From NCBI RefSeq assembly GCF_014353015.1, contig NZ_CP060704.1, positions 2,071,001 through 2,135,000 on the forward strand: a DNA stretch of 64,000 bases. Reading direction: 5' to 3'. The DNA is from Chitinimonas koreensis (GTDB taxonomy: Bacteria > Pseudomonadota > Gammaproteobacteria > Burkholderiales > Chitinimonadaceae). Position numbers and translations under genes: made by a program. Under the pieces are notes generated by a model. It had not been told where the DNA came from. It made no database searches and was given only the letters and a program-made list of their open reading frames with translations. Below, in pieces: positions 38,456 through 47,251 of the stretch; within the stretch, counting starts at the first letter, position 1; each line of letters begins with the position of its first letter.

Positions 38456-39787
38456 CTATGCCGCGGCGGCCGTCTCGTCCTCGGCCGCCTGCCGGATCGG
38501 CAGCCAGATGCGGAAGGTGGTGCCCCGGCCTTCCTCGCTCGAGACGTCGATGCGGCCATGGTGCTTCTGGATGATGCTGTAGGTGACCGACAGGCCGAGC
38601 CCGGTGCCCTTGCCGACCGGCTTGGTGGTGAAGAACGGCTCGAAGATGCGCTTGAGGTTGGCGGCCGGGATGCCGCTGCCGTCGTCGGCGATCTCGACCC
38701 AGGCGTGGGTCTCGTCGCAGCCGGTGCGCACGGTGATGGTGCCCTTGGCCGGGATCGCCTGCGCCGCGTTGACCAGCAGGTTGAGGAAGACCTGGTTCAG
38801 CTGCGAGGCGCGGCACTCGACCTGCGGCAGCTGGCCGTACTGCTTGACCACCTCGGCCTTGTAGCGGATCTCGTTGTTGACCACGTTGAGCGTGCTGTCC
38901 AGGCATTGGTGCAGGTCGGCGAACTGCCAGTCGGTGGTGTCGATGCGCGAGAAGTCGCGCAGGTCCTGCACGATGCGGCGTACCCGGCTCAGGCCTTCCA
39001 CGCTCTCGGCGATCAGGGCCGGGATGTCGTCCTTGAGGAAGTGGTAGTCGATCTGCTGCTTGATCGCCTCGATCTGCTGCGCCAGCGGCGCCGGCAGGCT
39101 GCCTTCGGCGCCGCAGTAGCCGTCGATCAGGCGGAACAGGTCGTTCACGTAGCGCTCGAGCGAGCCGAAGTTCGAATGCACGAAGCCGATCGGGTTGTTG
39201 ATCTCGTGCGCCACGCCGGCGGCCAGCTGGCCGATCGCGGCCAGTTTCTCCGACTGCAGCAGCTGGTTGTGCGCCTCTTCGAGCTTGTGGATCAGCTGCT
39301 GCTGCTCGGCCTTCTTCTGCTCGAGTTCGGCGATGGTGTCCTTGAGCCGCTGCTGGAAGATCGCGGTATCGGTGTAGTCGAACACCGTCGCGTAGACGTA
39401 GTCGACCTCGCCGCCCTCGTTCTTGAGCGGGATGAAGGCGGTGTTCTGGCGCATCTCGCCGACGCCGCCGGTGACCGGCCGGTTGTGCGGGAAGCGGAAC
39501 AGGAAGGGCCGCTGCTCCCACGAGGTGAAGGCGTAGTTCTTGAGGATGAACACGCTCTCGATCTTGCGTTCGAGCCAGGCGCGCGGCAGCTCGGGGAACA
39601 GCTCGAACAGGTTGCGCCCGCACACGTCTTCTTCGCGCCGGCCGCTGTGCACCGCCATGTAGCGGTTCCACAGCGCCACCTTCATCGAGCGGTCGACGGC
39701 GAAGATGCCGACCTCGATGGTGTCCACCAGGTTGGCGAACAGGCTCGCCTTGACGTGCTGCTCGTGCTCGCTGTCGTGGTGCTCCAT
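38456..39787 (-). CDS. PAS-domain sensor histidine kinase
   Basis: This 443-residue soluble kinase has a PAS domain (about 18-150: IEVGIFAVDRSMKVALWNRYM … NLFELFPELP), a coiled coil (about 150-180, rich in Gln/Glu/Lys), and a HisKA-like domain with H-box GQLAAGVAHEINNPIGFVHS. The HATPase domain shows N box NQVFLNLLVNAAQAIP, G1 DDGSGIP and G2 GKGTGLGLSVTYSIIQKHHG. It has no membrane helix, so it senses a cytoplasmic signal or partner. It lies 277 bases downstream of a CheY/CheC pair on the same strand, separated by a repeat, so a functional link is possible but not shown. Confidence 0.92.
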   Translation of the reverse strand: MEHHDSEHEQHVKASLFANLVDTIEVGIFAVDRSMKVALWNRYMAVHSGRREEDVCGRNLFELFPELPRAWLERKIESVFILKNYAFTSWEQRPFLFRFPHNRPVTGGVGEMRQNTAFIPLKNEGGEVDYVYATVFDYTDTAIFQQRLKDTIAELEQKKAEQQQLIHKLEEAHNQLLQSEKLAAIGQLAAGVAHEINNPIGFVHSNFGSLERYVNDLFRLIDGYCGAEGSLPAPLAQQIEAIKQQIDYHFLKDDIPALIAESVEGLSRVRRIVQDLRDFSRIDTTDWQFADLHQCLDSTLNVVNNEIRYKAEVVKQYGQLPQVECRASQLNQVFLNLLVNAAQAIPAKGTITVRTGCDETHAWVEIADDGSGIPAANLKRIFEPFFTTKPVGKGTGLGLSVTYSIIQKHHGRIDVSSEEGRGTTFRIWLPIRQAAEDETAAAA

Positions 39788-39838
39788 GGTGTCGAGCCTG
39801 TTCTAATTGATCGTTGCGGCGGATCGGCGCGCCGTGCA

Positions 39839-40004
39839 GGCGCCCGGCGAAGCCGGACGCTCGAGATTCGTGTGGGCTCGAGCGTCGGCTCTCCCTTGAT
39901 TCATTCCTACTCCCCCGCCCTCGCCGCTATCGGGGCCCGATGGCGGTCCCCCGCGAAGTCGAAGACTTCGTGGAGTGGTCCAGATGGGGCCTCGCTTCGC
40001 TCGT
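39839..40004 (+). repeat. Dispersed element, family B, copy 3
   Basis: This copy starts GGCGCCCGGCGAAGCCGGACGC, passes through TTGATTCATTCCTACTCCCCCGCCC and GTCGAAGACTTCGTGGAGTGGTCC, and ends CCTCGCTTCGCTCGT. It parallels copy 1 at 11278 over its whole length and fills most of the gap between the CheC-like gene and the kinase. Confidence 0.75.
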
Positions 40005-40064
40005 ATGAGCCTTCCGGTCGGCATCGGCTCGCGTTCCATTTGCAGACTGCGGCTATCGCTGCGC

Positions 40065-40676
40065 TCAAAGCTCGGCGATGAACTTGTCGAGCGCAGTCCG
40101 CAGCGCCGCCACGTCTTCCTCGGCGGTCAGCATGATCAGGTGGCAGGAGAAATCGCTCTTCTCCAGCTTGAAGTTCACTTCGACCAGCAGGGCGCTACGC
40201 GACTTGATGTCGTCGGAATCGAGCAACTGGCCGGCCAGCACGTCCTCGGCCAGCAGCGAGGGCATCGAGAAGCCGATCATCAGGCCCAGCAGCTCGGCGA
40301 TCGAATTGAGGCAGGCGCCGATCAGGATGTTGGCGATGTCGAGCATGATCTCCTGCTCGGCGGCGCGGTCGAGCTCGGCGTGGTAGCCCATCACGGTGCC
40401 GAGCTCGGTCACGCTGCGGCCCGGGTAGACGATCAGCGCCTCGCCGCGGAATTCGCCCATGAAGGCCTGCCGCACCGCGGTCAGGCGGGCGCCGCCGACC
40501 AGCCGTTCGACCACGCTGGCGAATTCGGACGGCGCGGCCGAGGAGATGCGCGGGATCGACAGCACCACGAAGGCGCCGAGCACCTTGGCGATCGACGCGC
40601 CGGCCTGGCCCATGCCGATATTGGCGATCTCCTGCAGCGCTTCGCGTTGTTCTTCCGTCAGGATGGCCGTGGTCAC
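40065..40676 (-). CDS. CheC-family chemotaxis phosphatase
   Basis: CheC-type proteins remove phosphate from CheY-like regulators. The GTG at 40676 overlaps the stop of the response regulator gene upstream. The 203-residue product has the first family motif intact, REALQEIANIGMGQAGAS (E-x2-N). The second, MLDIANILIGACLNSIAEL, has Asp in place of the usual Glu, so one of the two pseudo-symmetric sites may be weak. It is translationally coupled to the CheY-like gene, a natural substrate. Confidence 0.85.
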   Translation of the reverse strand: MTTAILTEEQREALQEIANIGMGQAGASIAKVLGAFVVLSIPRISSAAPSEFASVVERLVGGARLTAVRQAFMGEFRGEALIVYPGRSVTELGTVMGYHAELDRAAEQEIMLDIANILIGACLNSIAELLGLMIGFSMPSLLAEDVLAGQLLDSDDIKSRSALLVEVNFKLEKSDFSCHLIMLTAEEDVAALRTALDKFIAEL

Positions 40677-41041
40677 AGTTCGATCCCGTATTCTTTGAGC
40701 GCCTTGTGGATCTTGGCGGCATCGACCGGCTTGCGCACGAAGGCGATGGCGCCGAGGCTCAGCGCGCGGACCTGGGCTTCTTCCTGCACGTCGGCCGAGA
40801 CCACGATCACCAGGCAGTTGAGATCCTCGTGGCGCAGCGTGTCCAGCACCTGGAAGCCGTCCATCTCGGGCATGGTCAGGTCGAGGAACATCACGTCCAC
40901 CCGGCCTTGCCGGTAGGCCTCGAGCGCCTCGATGCCGTTGGAGGCCTGCGTGATGGCGACGTCCCAACTCGGCGGCAGCGCCTTGATCAGCATCTTGCGC
41001 GCCATCGGCGAATCGTCGACGACCAGGACAGAGACGGGCAT
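40673..41041 (-). CDS. Single-domain CheY-like response regulator
   Basis: The ATG at 41041 (MPVSVLVVDDSPMARKMLIK) has a strong GGAGGAAAC site; the frame upstream to 41137 is ignored. The 122-residue receiver has the acidic pair VVDDS, the phosphorylation Asp in VMFLDLTMPEMDGF, the switch Ser in VIVVSADVQ and the Lys in FVRKPVD. There is no output domain, so it acts by protein contact. It overlaps the CheC-like phosphatase gene, forming a compact phospho-relay pair. Confidence 0.93.
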   Translation of the reverse strand: MPVSVLVVDDSPMARKMLIKALPPSWDVAITQASNGIEALEAYRQGRVDVMFLDLTMPEMDGFQVLDTLRHEDLNCLVIVVSADVQEEAQVRALSLGAIAFVRKPVDAAKIHKALKEYGIEL

Positions 41042-41312
41042 GTTTCCTCCTTCCACGATGGATGGCGACGCGGGCCAGGCGCGGGAGCAGCAGTCGCTTG
41101 CGATCGTCGGTCGGGCGCGGGCAGGGTATCGCGGCACGATCCCCGCCGTCGTTCGCCGTCCGACATGGCTCTTAGCTCATATTAGCCACTGGGATCGCTG
41201 CGCCAAGCCAAAAAAAGCAGGCTTTCGCCGCAAGGAGGCGGATGCGGATGGGGGCGACGGCGATTCGCCATCCGTTCGGCCTGCCGCCGCATCCTCGGCC
41301 GCGCGGGGGAGA

Positions 41313-42074
41313 TCAGCGCCGCTCGGGCGGCAGCGCGGCGTTCAGCACGCCGCGCAGGATGTCGACCTCGAGCTTCTCGAGCTGGATTCGGCCGAACATG
41401 CGGCGCAGCCGCGGCATCAGCCGCTTGGGGTTGTCCGGATTGAGGAAGCGAAGTCCGACCAGGGTCGACTCGAGGTGGACGTAGAAGCGTTCGATGTCCT
41501 CGTGGGCGGCCAGCTCGGGCCGCTCTTCGAGATGGCCGATGTCGTCGTCGATCGCGCAGCGCAGCTCGTAGGCCAGGATCTGCACCGCCTGCGCCAGGTT
41601 GAGCGAGGAGTAGCCGGGATGGGTCGGGATGGTGACCAGCCGGTTGCAGCGGCGCACTTCGTCGTTCGACAGGCCCGACATCTCGGTACCGAACAGCAGC
41701 GCCACCTCCTCGCCGGCGGTCGCGCGCTCCAGCAGCAGCGGCGCGATCGCGCGCGGCGTGTGGCGCGGCACCGACAATTCGTGCACGCGCGGGCAGGTCG
41801 CCACCGTCTGGGTGCAGCCCTCGAGCGCCGCGTCGAGGCTGTCGACCACCACCGCTGCGGCCAGGATGTCGTCGGCGCGCGAGGCGAGGGCGGTCGCCTC
41901 CGGATCGGGGAAGCGCTTGGGGTTGACCAGGTAGAGCCGGGAGAGGCCCATGGTCTTCATCGCGCGCGCCACCGAACCGATATTGCCCGGATGGGAGGTA
42001 TGCGAGAGCACCACGCGGATGCGGTCCAGCGGCGTGAAATCGCGCGCCGGCGCTGTGAAATCGGGTTTGTCCAT
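41313..42074 (-). CDS. trmJ: tRNA (cytidine/uridine-32-2'-O)-methyltransferase TrmJ
   Basis: TrmJ methylates position 32 of tRNA anticodon loops using SAM. The 253-residue SPOUT protein shows the knot motifs IRVVLSHTSHPGNIGSVARAMKTMG, VALLFGTEMSGLSNDEV and IPTHPGYSSLNLAQAVQILAYEL. The C-terminal extension (about 170-253) is that of the TrmJ group rather than TrmL. It is divergent from suhB across a 175-bp gap, an association often seen in proteobacteria. The region 41042-41312 downstream shows no gene or clear terminator. Confidence 0.94.
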   Translation of the reverse strand: MDKPDFTAPARDFTPLDRIRVVLSHTSHPGNIGSVARAMKTMGLSRLYLVNPKRFPDPEATALASRADDILAAAVVVDSLDAALEGCTQTVATCPRVHELSVPRHTPRAIAPLLLERATAGEEVALLFGTEMSGLSNDEVRRCNRLVTIPTHPGYSSLNLAQAVQILAYELRCAIDDDIGHLEERPELAAHEDIERFYVHLESTLVGLRFLNPDNPKRLMPRLRRMFGRIQLEKLEVDILRGVLNAALPPERR

Positions 42075-42249
42075 CGTTCGAATTCGCGTAAAATCGCGGA
42101 AAAATCAACGGCGTCGATCCTATCGACGCCGTTTCGCTTGATCTTTGCTTCCCGCCGCATCGTGCATGTACGCCGCCAGCGCCAGTTGGCCGGCAGGTCT
42201 ATCCTCCTGCGGCAGGGAGTCCCACTTCGTCGCCCCAAGGACCGATGCC

Positions 42250-43029
42250 ATGCATCCGATGCTCAACACCGCCATCAAGGCCGCCCGCCGCGCCGCTACC
42301 GTCATCCAGCGCGCCTCCAACAACCTCGACCTGCTGCGCGTCGAGCGCAAGGATCACAACAGCTTCGTCACCGACGTCGACCGCGCGGCCGAGAAGGCCA
42401 TCGTCGACACCTTGCTCGAGGCTTATCCGAAGCACGCGATTCTAGCCGAAGAGGGCGGCAGCCAAGGCGACGGCGAGCACGTCTGGATCATCGACCCGCT
42501 CGACGGCACCACCAACTACCTGCACGGCTTCCCGCAATACTGCGTCTCGATCGCGCTCGAGCACCGCGGCCAGATCACCCAGGCGGTGGTCTACGATCCG
42601 ACCCGCAACGACCTGTTCACCGCCAGCCGCGGCGCCGGCGCCTTCCTCAACGACCGCCGCATCCGCGTCTCCAAGACTCGCGAACTGGCCGACGGCCTGA
42701 TCTGCACCGGCTTCCCCTACAAGGAATTCGGCAAGCTCGACGCCTACCTCGGCATGTTCAAGGACGTGCTGCAGAAGTCGGCCGGCGTGCGCCGCCCCGG
42801 CGCCGCGGCGCTCGATCTCGCCTATATCGCCTGCGGCCGCTTCGACGGCTTCTGGGAACTGGGCCTGCAGCCCTGGGACATCGCCGCGGGCAGCCTGCTG
42901 GTGCTCGAAGCCGGCGGCCTGATCACCGACCTGGACGGCGAGGCGGGCTTCATGGAAAGCGGCAACGTGGTGGCCGGCACGCCCAAGGTGTTCGGACAAC
43001 TGCTGCAGACCCTGCAGGCGCACAAGTAA
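42250..43029 (+). CDS. suhB: Inositol-1-monophosphatase SuhB
   Basis: SuhB hydrolyses inositol phosphates and in E. coli also joins rRNA antitermination complexes. The 259-residue protein starts MHPMLNTAIKAARRAATVIQ. Its metal site motifs are AEEGG, WIIDPLDGTTNYLHGFP and the C-terminal ELGLQPWDIAAGSLLVLEAGG. The frame is open from 42145, but the ATG at 42250 matches the family start. The gene at 8206 is a second, more distant member of the same superfamily. Confidence 0.95.
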   Translation: MHPMLNTAIKAARRAATVIQRASNNLDLLRVERKDHNSFVTDVDRAAEKAIVDTLLEAYPKHAILAEEGGSQGDGEHVWIIDPLDGTTNYLHGFPQYCVSIALEHRGQITQAVVYDPTRNDLFTASRGAGAFLNDRRIRVSKTRELADGLICTGFPYKEFGKLDAYLGMFKDVLQKSAGVRRPGAAALDLAYIACGRFDGFWELGLQPWDIAAGSLLVLEAGGLITDLDGEAGFMESGNVVAGTPKVFGQLLQTLQAHK

Positions 43030-43070
43030 GCGCGACTTCCCGATCGCCCGGCCGGGGTGAAGACGTCCGG

Positions 43071-43117
43071 CCCGAAAGCAAAGACCCGGCATCGACTGCC
43101 GGGTTTTTGCTTTCGGG
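43071..43117 (+). terminator. Intrinsic terminator after suhB
   Basis: A long stem (CCCGAAAGCAAAGACCCGGCA with its inverse, one G-T pair) and a TCGAC loop lies 41 bases past the suhB stop, with a T5 tract in the descending arm. Confidence 0.8.
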
Positions 43118-43211
43118 GCGCCGCGTTACATGGCCGCGGCTGCGGGTTGCGCCGTCGTCTGCTAATAAACAAGGGCAATCAAAAAAACCAAGCAATATCA
43201 AGGAGGATGGG

Positions 43212-44450
43212 ATGGGTGAACTCGCATGGCAGCGCTCCCTGCGCGCATCGGAGCCGAGCAAGGGCAATGGGCCCTTCGTGAGCGGCAAGGCCAGCGCCAA
43301 GGGAGACCTGGACAGCATCAGTCATCATCGCGCGTCGATCGCCTTCCGCACCCGGCAGATGCCGCTGCAGTCGCCCAAGCGCGGCGGCGAGCTGTCGGCG
43401 ATGCAGGGCGGCAGCCACGGTGGGCTGGCCTCGGGCGCCGGCGGCGATCCGCCCAGGCGGCCCAACGGTTTCGACAAATCCAACACCGGCCATTACGCGC
43501 CCGACGTCGGGCCTTTCGTTCCGCTGCATCCGAGCATGGCCTTCCAGATGGCCGACCCGCGCGGCGTCCGCCGCCAGGGGGCGCCGCTGTTCCCGGGCGG
43601 CCAGCGGCCGCGCGCCAACTCGATGCCGGCGCTGGGCCAGGACGGCGCGTTCTATTCGACCTTCCGCAGCGTGATGACGCACGGCCTGCTGCCGCAGAAC
43701 GAGATGCGCCAGAAGGGCATCAGCTTCAATCCTTCCCACGACGGTCGCCAGCGCGATGCCAACCAGATCGAGGTGACCCGCCTGCCGGGCGGGCTGAGTC
43801 CGCGGCGGCAGGGAGTGGTGTCGCAGCAGGCGGTCAACAATCCTTACCACGGTGCGCTGACCGTGGTGCTGGAGCGCGGCCAGGAAATGCAGTCCCGCCA
43901 GCCGACGCGCCAGGATCTTTCCTTGGAACAGCGCATGCGGCTATTGAGCGCTCCGAACGAGGTCGGCCCGGCACTGGAGAACTACATGCTGGCGTCGCAC
44001 GGACAGGTGCTGACGCAGCATGGCCAGCAGCAGGCAGAGCAACGCATGCACAGTTCCTTCCTGGTCATGGCGAATGCCAGCCAGCCGTCGAACTCGAATC
44101 GGGCGCACGAGCAGCAACGGCCGCGCCTCACGCCGCAGCAGATGAATCAGGTGGTGGTGCCCGAGCAGCACATGTCCGCCGCGCGGCAGGTCATCCGCGA
44201 TCTCAACGTGCGCGGCGGCCTGGCATTTCCGCCGCTGCAGTCGATCCACAGCAGCAACGACATGGCGCCGCAGTACAACACGCGCAACGGCAATGCGGTC
44301 AACGTCAGCGGGATCCAGGCCCCGTCCTACCATACCGCGATCACTTCGCACGCCAACCGGCACGGCGACACCGACATCCACATCGTCAAGACCGGCCTGT
44401 CCCAGCAGGGACAGGCACCGCAGACACGGCCGCGCTCGCGCACCTTCTGA
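43212..44450 (+). CDS. Cysteine-free orphan protein, possible secreted effector
   Basis: The ATG at 43212 has a strong AAGGAGG site and lies downstream of an AT-rich stretch (43160-43200). The 412-residue product has no cysteine, one tryptophan, and no signal peptide or membrane helix. It is rich in Gln, Ser, Arg, Pro and Gly, with Met and His spread throughout. The N-terminal 80 residues look disordered. More ordered blocks occur in the middle (NNPYHGALTVVLERGQEMQ; LENYMLASHGQVLTQHG) and at the C-terminus (SYHTAITSHANRHGDTDIHI). This composition is like that of type III or type VI effectors, but no secretion locus or immunity gene is adjacent. Function unknown. Confidence 0.75.
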   Translation: MGELAWQRSLRASEPSKGNGPFVSGKASAKGDLDSISHHRASIAFRTRQMPLQSPKRGGELSAMQGGSHGGLASGAGGDPPRRPNGFDKSNTGHYAPDVGPFVPLHPSMAFQMADPRGVRRQGAPLFPGGQRPRANSMPALGQDGAFYSTFRSVMTHGLLPQNEMRQKGISFNPSHDGRQRDANQIEVTRLPGGLSPRRQGVVSQQAVNNPYHGALTVVLERGQEMQSRQPTRQDLSLEQRMRLLSAPNEVGPALENYMLASHGQVLTQHGQQQAEQRMHSSFLVMANASQPSNSNRAHEQQRPRLTPQQMNQVVVPEQHMSAARQVIRDLNVRGGLAFPPLQSIHSSNDMAPQYNTRNGNAVNVSGIQAPSYHTAITSHANRHGDTDIHIVKTGLSQQGQAPQTRPRSRTF

Positions 44451-44723
44451 GGCTGCGGCCGGCCGGATCATGGAGGAGGGCGGCGGCCCGGGGCGGCGCC
44501 GCCGCTTGCCGTCTTCGGTGAGCCGGGCCGGTTCGCCGGCCGGGCGCATCCGCCGAGGCGCCTTCCCCGCTTCTCCGTCCGTTTCGACTACCGCCTAGCC
44601 CGCTCCCGTTCGCCAGGGAGACCGCCGTGGCGCTTCCTTGCCGGCGATCGCCGGTCCGCAACGACGGTATCCGCCGCCAGGGGCGCGAGTGTCGCGCCGT
44701 TGCCGCGCCGGCATGCTCCCGGT

Positions 44724-44753
44724 TGCCGCAATTTTTACCATACCATTACGATA
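44724..44753 (+). promoter_or_regulatory. Candidate sigma-70 promoter of the DUF2298-gtrA-GT2 operon
   Basis: TTGCCG (44724-44729) and TACGAT (44748-44753) are 18 bp apart in the only AT-rich patch of the 390-bp gap 44451-44840, some 90 bp before the first gene. The rest of the gap is GC-rich with no gene recognised. Confidence 0.45.
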
Positions 44754-44840
44754 CCTCTATGCTGTGACGGGTCGTTCCGCCGATCGTCGCGGCCGCCACC
44801 GTCCTCTACCGCTCGAACACAACCTAATAAGGCGCAAGCC

Positions 44841-46853
44841 ATGCAGCTCATCTATCACCTGCTCACCATCCTGCTGCTGTGGCTGCACCTGGCGGCGCTG
44901 GCCGCGCTGGCCGGGCCGCGGCTCGGCTCCTGGGCGATCGGCCGCGCCGGCGGGCTGCTGGCACTGGTATTGACCTTGTTTTGCCTCGAACACTTCGTCG
45001 GCCTCGGCGCGCTGACCGGCCTGTGGCCGGTGAGCACCCTGGCCGCGGCCGGCTGGCTGTGGCATCGCCGCGCGCAGCTGGCCGAGGGCGGCTTCTGGCG
45101 CGCCGAGCTGGTGTTCGGCCTGGCCTTCGCCTACGGCCTGGCCTGGAAGTTCGGCTTCCCGAGCATCTACCCGACGTCCGAACGCGTCACCGATCTCTAC
45201 TTCATCGACAACTACCTGTCGGGCAGCCGCCTGCCGCCGCCCGACCTCTGGTATCCGCCCTACCGCTTCGACTTCTACTACGCGCTGCAGCACTACGGCG
45301 CCGCGCTGGCCGGCCGCTGGCTGCAGCTGTCGCCGGGGCTCACCTACAACCTGTCCTTCGCCATGCTGATGGCGCTGCCGATCGCGCTGGCCTGGGATCT
45401 GGCCAGCCGCTTCACCGCCAGCCGCGGCGCGCGGCTGCTGCTGGTGGCGGCGCTGGCGGTCGGCGGCACCGGCGCCGGCCTGGTCAACCGCTACCTGATC
45501 GAGCCGTCGCCGCAGGCCGGCGAGGGCGAGCTGAACCAGATCGTCGAGGACCGGATGTGGGGCAATGCGCGGCTGATCGGCCTGTACGACCAGCGCGGCA
45601 ACACCGTATTCGCCCACGACTGGTTCCCGCGGCCGGCCGACGGCAAGATCGCGCGCGAACTGCCGCTGGAGAACTTCGGCTACCAGTACTACGTCGGCGA
45701 CTACCATCCGCCGATCGGCGGCTATGCGCTGCTGCTGCTGGCGCTGGCGCTGATCTGCGCCTTCGAGATGGCGCCGGCCGGCGCCGCGGTGCGCAATGCC
45801 CAGCTGGCGCTGCTGGCGGCCACCGTGCCGGCGACCATCGCGGTCAATACCTGGGTGTTTCCGCTGCAGGCGCTGCTGATCGGCGGCTGGGCCGGCTGGC
45901 GCCACTGGCAGGCGCGGCGCGATCCCGAGCGCGCGGTCGGCTGGCCGGCGCTGCTGGCCGGCGGCGGCGCCGCGCTGCTGCTGCTCTATCCCTTCCTGGC
46001 CGGCTTCACCGCGCGCTCGCTCAATACTCCGATCCGGCTGGTGCAGAGCGGCGACCATACCCCGCTGATCTCCTTCCTGGCGCTGACCTGGCCGCTCTTG
46101 ATCCTGCTGGTGCTGGGCCTGTTCCGCCGCGGCACGCGCGGGCTGGCGCTGTATTTCGCGCTGAGCTTCGGCCTGCTGCTGCTGATGTCGGAAGTGGTGT
46201 TCGTCGACGACCCGTCGGGCGACCAGTACCAGCGCACCAACACGGTGATGAAGTGGTGGGGCTGGATCTGGACCGGCGGGCTGACGGTGCTCGGCGCGCT
46301 GCTGCTGTCGGCGCCGGCGCGCTGGCAGCGCTGGGTGGCGGGCCTGGCGCTGGTCGGCACGCTGAGCTACGCGCTCGACGTCGCCAACTACTGGCGCAAG
46401 CAGGGCTTCCACGACTTCGGCCGGCTGTCCGCCGACGCCATCTACACCGGCGACCCGATAGTGCGCGCGATGTTCCGCCACCTGCGCGCGGCGCCCGACG
46501 GCATCGTGCTGGAGAACAGCTACGGCGACGCCTACCACGACGGCGGCATCTATTCGGCCTTCGCCGCCAAGCAGACGCTGCTGGGCTGGCCGTCCCACCT
46601 GAGCACCTGGCACGGCTACGTCGAGGAAGTCTGGACCCGCCGCGAGCAGATCCAGCGCTTCTACGCCGGCCAGCTGCCCGACGCGCGCCGCTGGCTGGCC
46701 GCCCACAAGGTCCGCTACATCGTCTGGAATCCGCGCGATTCCGCCGCCGGGCCGGCCTGGGCCATCATCGACGGCGCGATCCGCGACGACTACCAGTGGA
46801 TCGGCTTCGGCCGCGCCGGCAACATGCCGGTCGGCCTGTGGGTCCGGCTGTGA
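44841..46853 (+). CDS. DUF2298 multi-pass membrane protein (putative GT-C-type glycosyltransferase)
   Basis: This 670-residue protein has about 12-14 membrane helices and the DUF2298 (YYY-motif) pattern, including FYYALQHYGAAL, YQYYVGDYHPP and VVFVDDPSGDQYQRTNTVMKWW. A soluble C-terminal domain (about 560-670) includes HLSTWHGYVEEVW and YIVWNPRD. The family resembles lipid-linked-sugar GT-C transferases. Next to GtrA and a polyprenyl-phosphate GT2, it may be the enzyme that moves the sugar from the carrier to its final acceptor; this is inferred from context. Its TGA overlaps the GTG of gtrA. Confidence 0.85.
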   Translation: MQLIYHLLTILLLWLHLAALAALAGPRLGSWAIGRAGGLLALVLTLFCLEHFVGLGALTGLWPVSTLAAAGWLWHRRAQLAEGGFWRAELVFGLAFAYGLAWKFGFPSIYPTSERVTDLYFIDNYLSGSRLPPPDLWYPPYRFDFYYALQHYGAALAGRWLQLSPGLTYNLSFAMLMALPIALAWDLASRFTASRGARLLLVAALAVGGTGAGLVNRYLIEPSPQAGEGELNQIVEDRMWGNARLIGLYDQRGNTVFAHDWFPRPADGKIARELPLENFGYQYYVGDYHPPIGGYALLLLALALICAFEMAPAGAAVRNAQLALLAATVPATIAVNTWVFPLQALLIGGWAGWRHWQARRDPERAVGWPALLAGGGAALLLLYPFLAGFTARSLNTPIRLVQSGDHTPLISFLALTWPLLILLVLGLFRRGTRGLALYFALSFGLLLLMSEVVFVDDPSGDQYQRTNTVMKWWGWIWTGGLTVLGALLLSAPARWQRWVAGLALVGTLSYALDVANYWRKQGFHDFGRLSADAIYTGDPIVRAMFRHLRAAPDGIVLENSYGDAYHDGGIYSAFAAKQTLLGWPSHLSTWHGYVEEVWTRREQIQRFYAGQLPDARRWLAAHKVRYIVWNPRDSAAGPAWAIIDGAIRDDYQWIGFGRAGNMPVGLWVRL

Positions 46854-47251
46854 GCCGGCTGGCGCTGCCGCTGCAGTTCGTCCGCTTCGCGGCGGTCGGC
46901 GCGGTCGGCACGCTGGCGCAGTACGCGGTGCTGTGGCTCGGCGTCGAGTTCGCGGGTCTGGGCGCCACCGTGGCGTCCTGCCTGGGCTACCTGCTCGGCG
47001 CGGTGGTCAACTACCTGCTCAACTACCACTTCACCTTCAGGAGCGCGCGCGCCCACCGCTCGGCCGCGCTGCGCTTCTGCCTGCTGGCGGCGGTGGGCTT
47101 CGCGCTCAACGCCGGCCTGATGGCGCAATTGACCGAGCGCTGGCTGTGGCCCTATCTGCCGGCACAACTGCTGGCCACCGGCCTGTGCCTGCTGTGGAAC
47201 TTCACCGGCTCGCGGTTGTGGGCCTTCCGGGAGCAACGCCGTGCCGTCTAG
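46850..47251 (+). CDS. GtrA-family membrane protein
   Basis: A GTG start overlapping the upstream stop gives 133 residues with four predicted membrane helices. The family motif is FVRFAAVGAVGTLAQYAVLW, with later LGYLLGAVVNYLLNYHFTFRS and LLWNFTGSRLWAF. GtrA proteins are thought to flip polyprenyl-phosphate-linked sugars across the inner membrane. It is between a DUF2298 protein and a GT2 enzyme, the classic partner, and overlaps the latter by 11 bases. Confidence 0.9.
   Translation: MSRLALPLQFVRFAAVGAVGTLAQYAVLWLGVEFAGLGATVASCLGYLLGAVVNYLLNYHFTFRSARAHRSAALRFCLLAAVGFALNAGLMAQLTERWLWPYLPAQLLATGLCLLWNFTGSRLWAFREQRRAV

Noticed and set aside
45511..45540. A possible family D repeat in the DUF2298 gene (peptide EPSPQAGEGE)
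   Set aside because: Only the peptide resembles the hrpA insert. The DNA lacks the palindrome, so the likeness is by chance.
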